Shown: piece by piece, positions 6,781 to 6,786 of the stretch
Numbering within the stretch: position 1 is the stretch's first letter
Layout of the letters: the number at the start of each line of letters is the position of its first letter
Notes under the pieces: generated by a model
Told to the model about the DNA's origin: nothing
Seen by the model: only the letters and a program-made list of their open reading frames with translations
Database searches by the model: none
NCBI GenBank assembly: GCA_905236145.1
Contig: CAJOOE010000162.1
Location: 1 to 6,786, forward strand
Reading direction: 5' to 3'
DNA length: 6,786 bases
Source of the DNA: an uncultured Selenomonadaceae bacterium
GTDB taxonomy: Bacteria > Bacillota > Negativicutes > Selenomonadales > Selenomonadaceae
Made by a program: the position numbers and the translations under genes

Positions 6781-6786
6781 ACTAAA

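Overview
This window looks like an ordinary chromosomal stretch from a Bacillota-type (Firmicutes) anaerobe or close relative. The evidence is an MreB C-terminus, strong AGGAGG-type ribosome binding sites with frequent non-ATG starts, a short SpeA-like fold-I Orn/Lys/Arg decarboxylase, a 'GMNVPVP' CorA and a LarE. G+C looks to be in the low-to-mid 40s by eye (not counted). Coding DNA is rich in AAA/GAA/TTT/ATT codons next to CCG/GGC/TCC codons. A Negativicutes-like host is possible, but nothing here fixes the class.

Layout: the window holds two converging transcription blocks. On the + strand are the last codons of mreB (1-66), corA (95-1057) and larE (1088-1894). The spacers are 28 and 30 bases with no recognisable terminator, so these three are probably co-transcribed. 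On the - strand, read from the right edge, are a pyridoxal-phosphate amino acid decarboxylase (6778-5306) and then, after 34 bases, dnaE (5271-1891). The two blocks meet tail to tail at 1891-1894, where the larE and dnaE stop codons share the palindrome TTAA. Almost every base is coding. No stretch over 300 bases lacks a gene, and I see no tRNA, rRNA, CRISPR array, insertion sequence or attachment site.

The genes do not form one pathway. MreB sets cell shape. CorA is a divalent-cation (Mg2+) channel. LarE is a sulfur-inserting PP-loop enzyme normally involved in making the nickel-pincer cofactor of lactate racemase. DnaE is the replicative DNA polymerase III alpha subunit. The decarboxylase starts polyamine synthesis or an acid-resistance reaction.

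The details most worth a second look are three: LarE carries the three-cysteine signature associated with Fe-S cluster-binding LarE proteins rather than the single-cysteine sacrificial type; DnaE keeps what looks like a complete set of PHP-domain metal ligands; and the convergent stop codons overlap with no space for an intergenic terminator. I found no evidence of a previously undescribed system.
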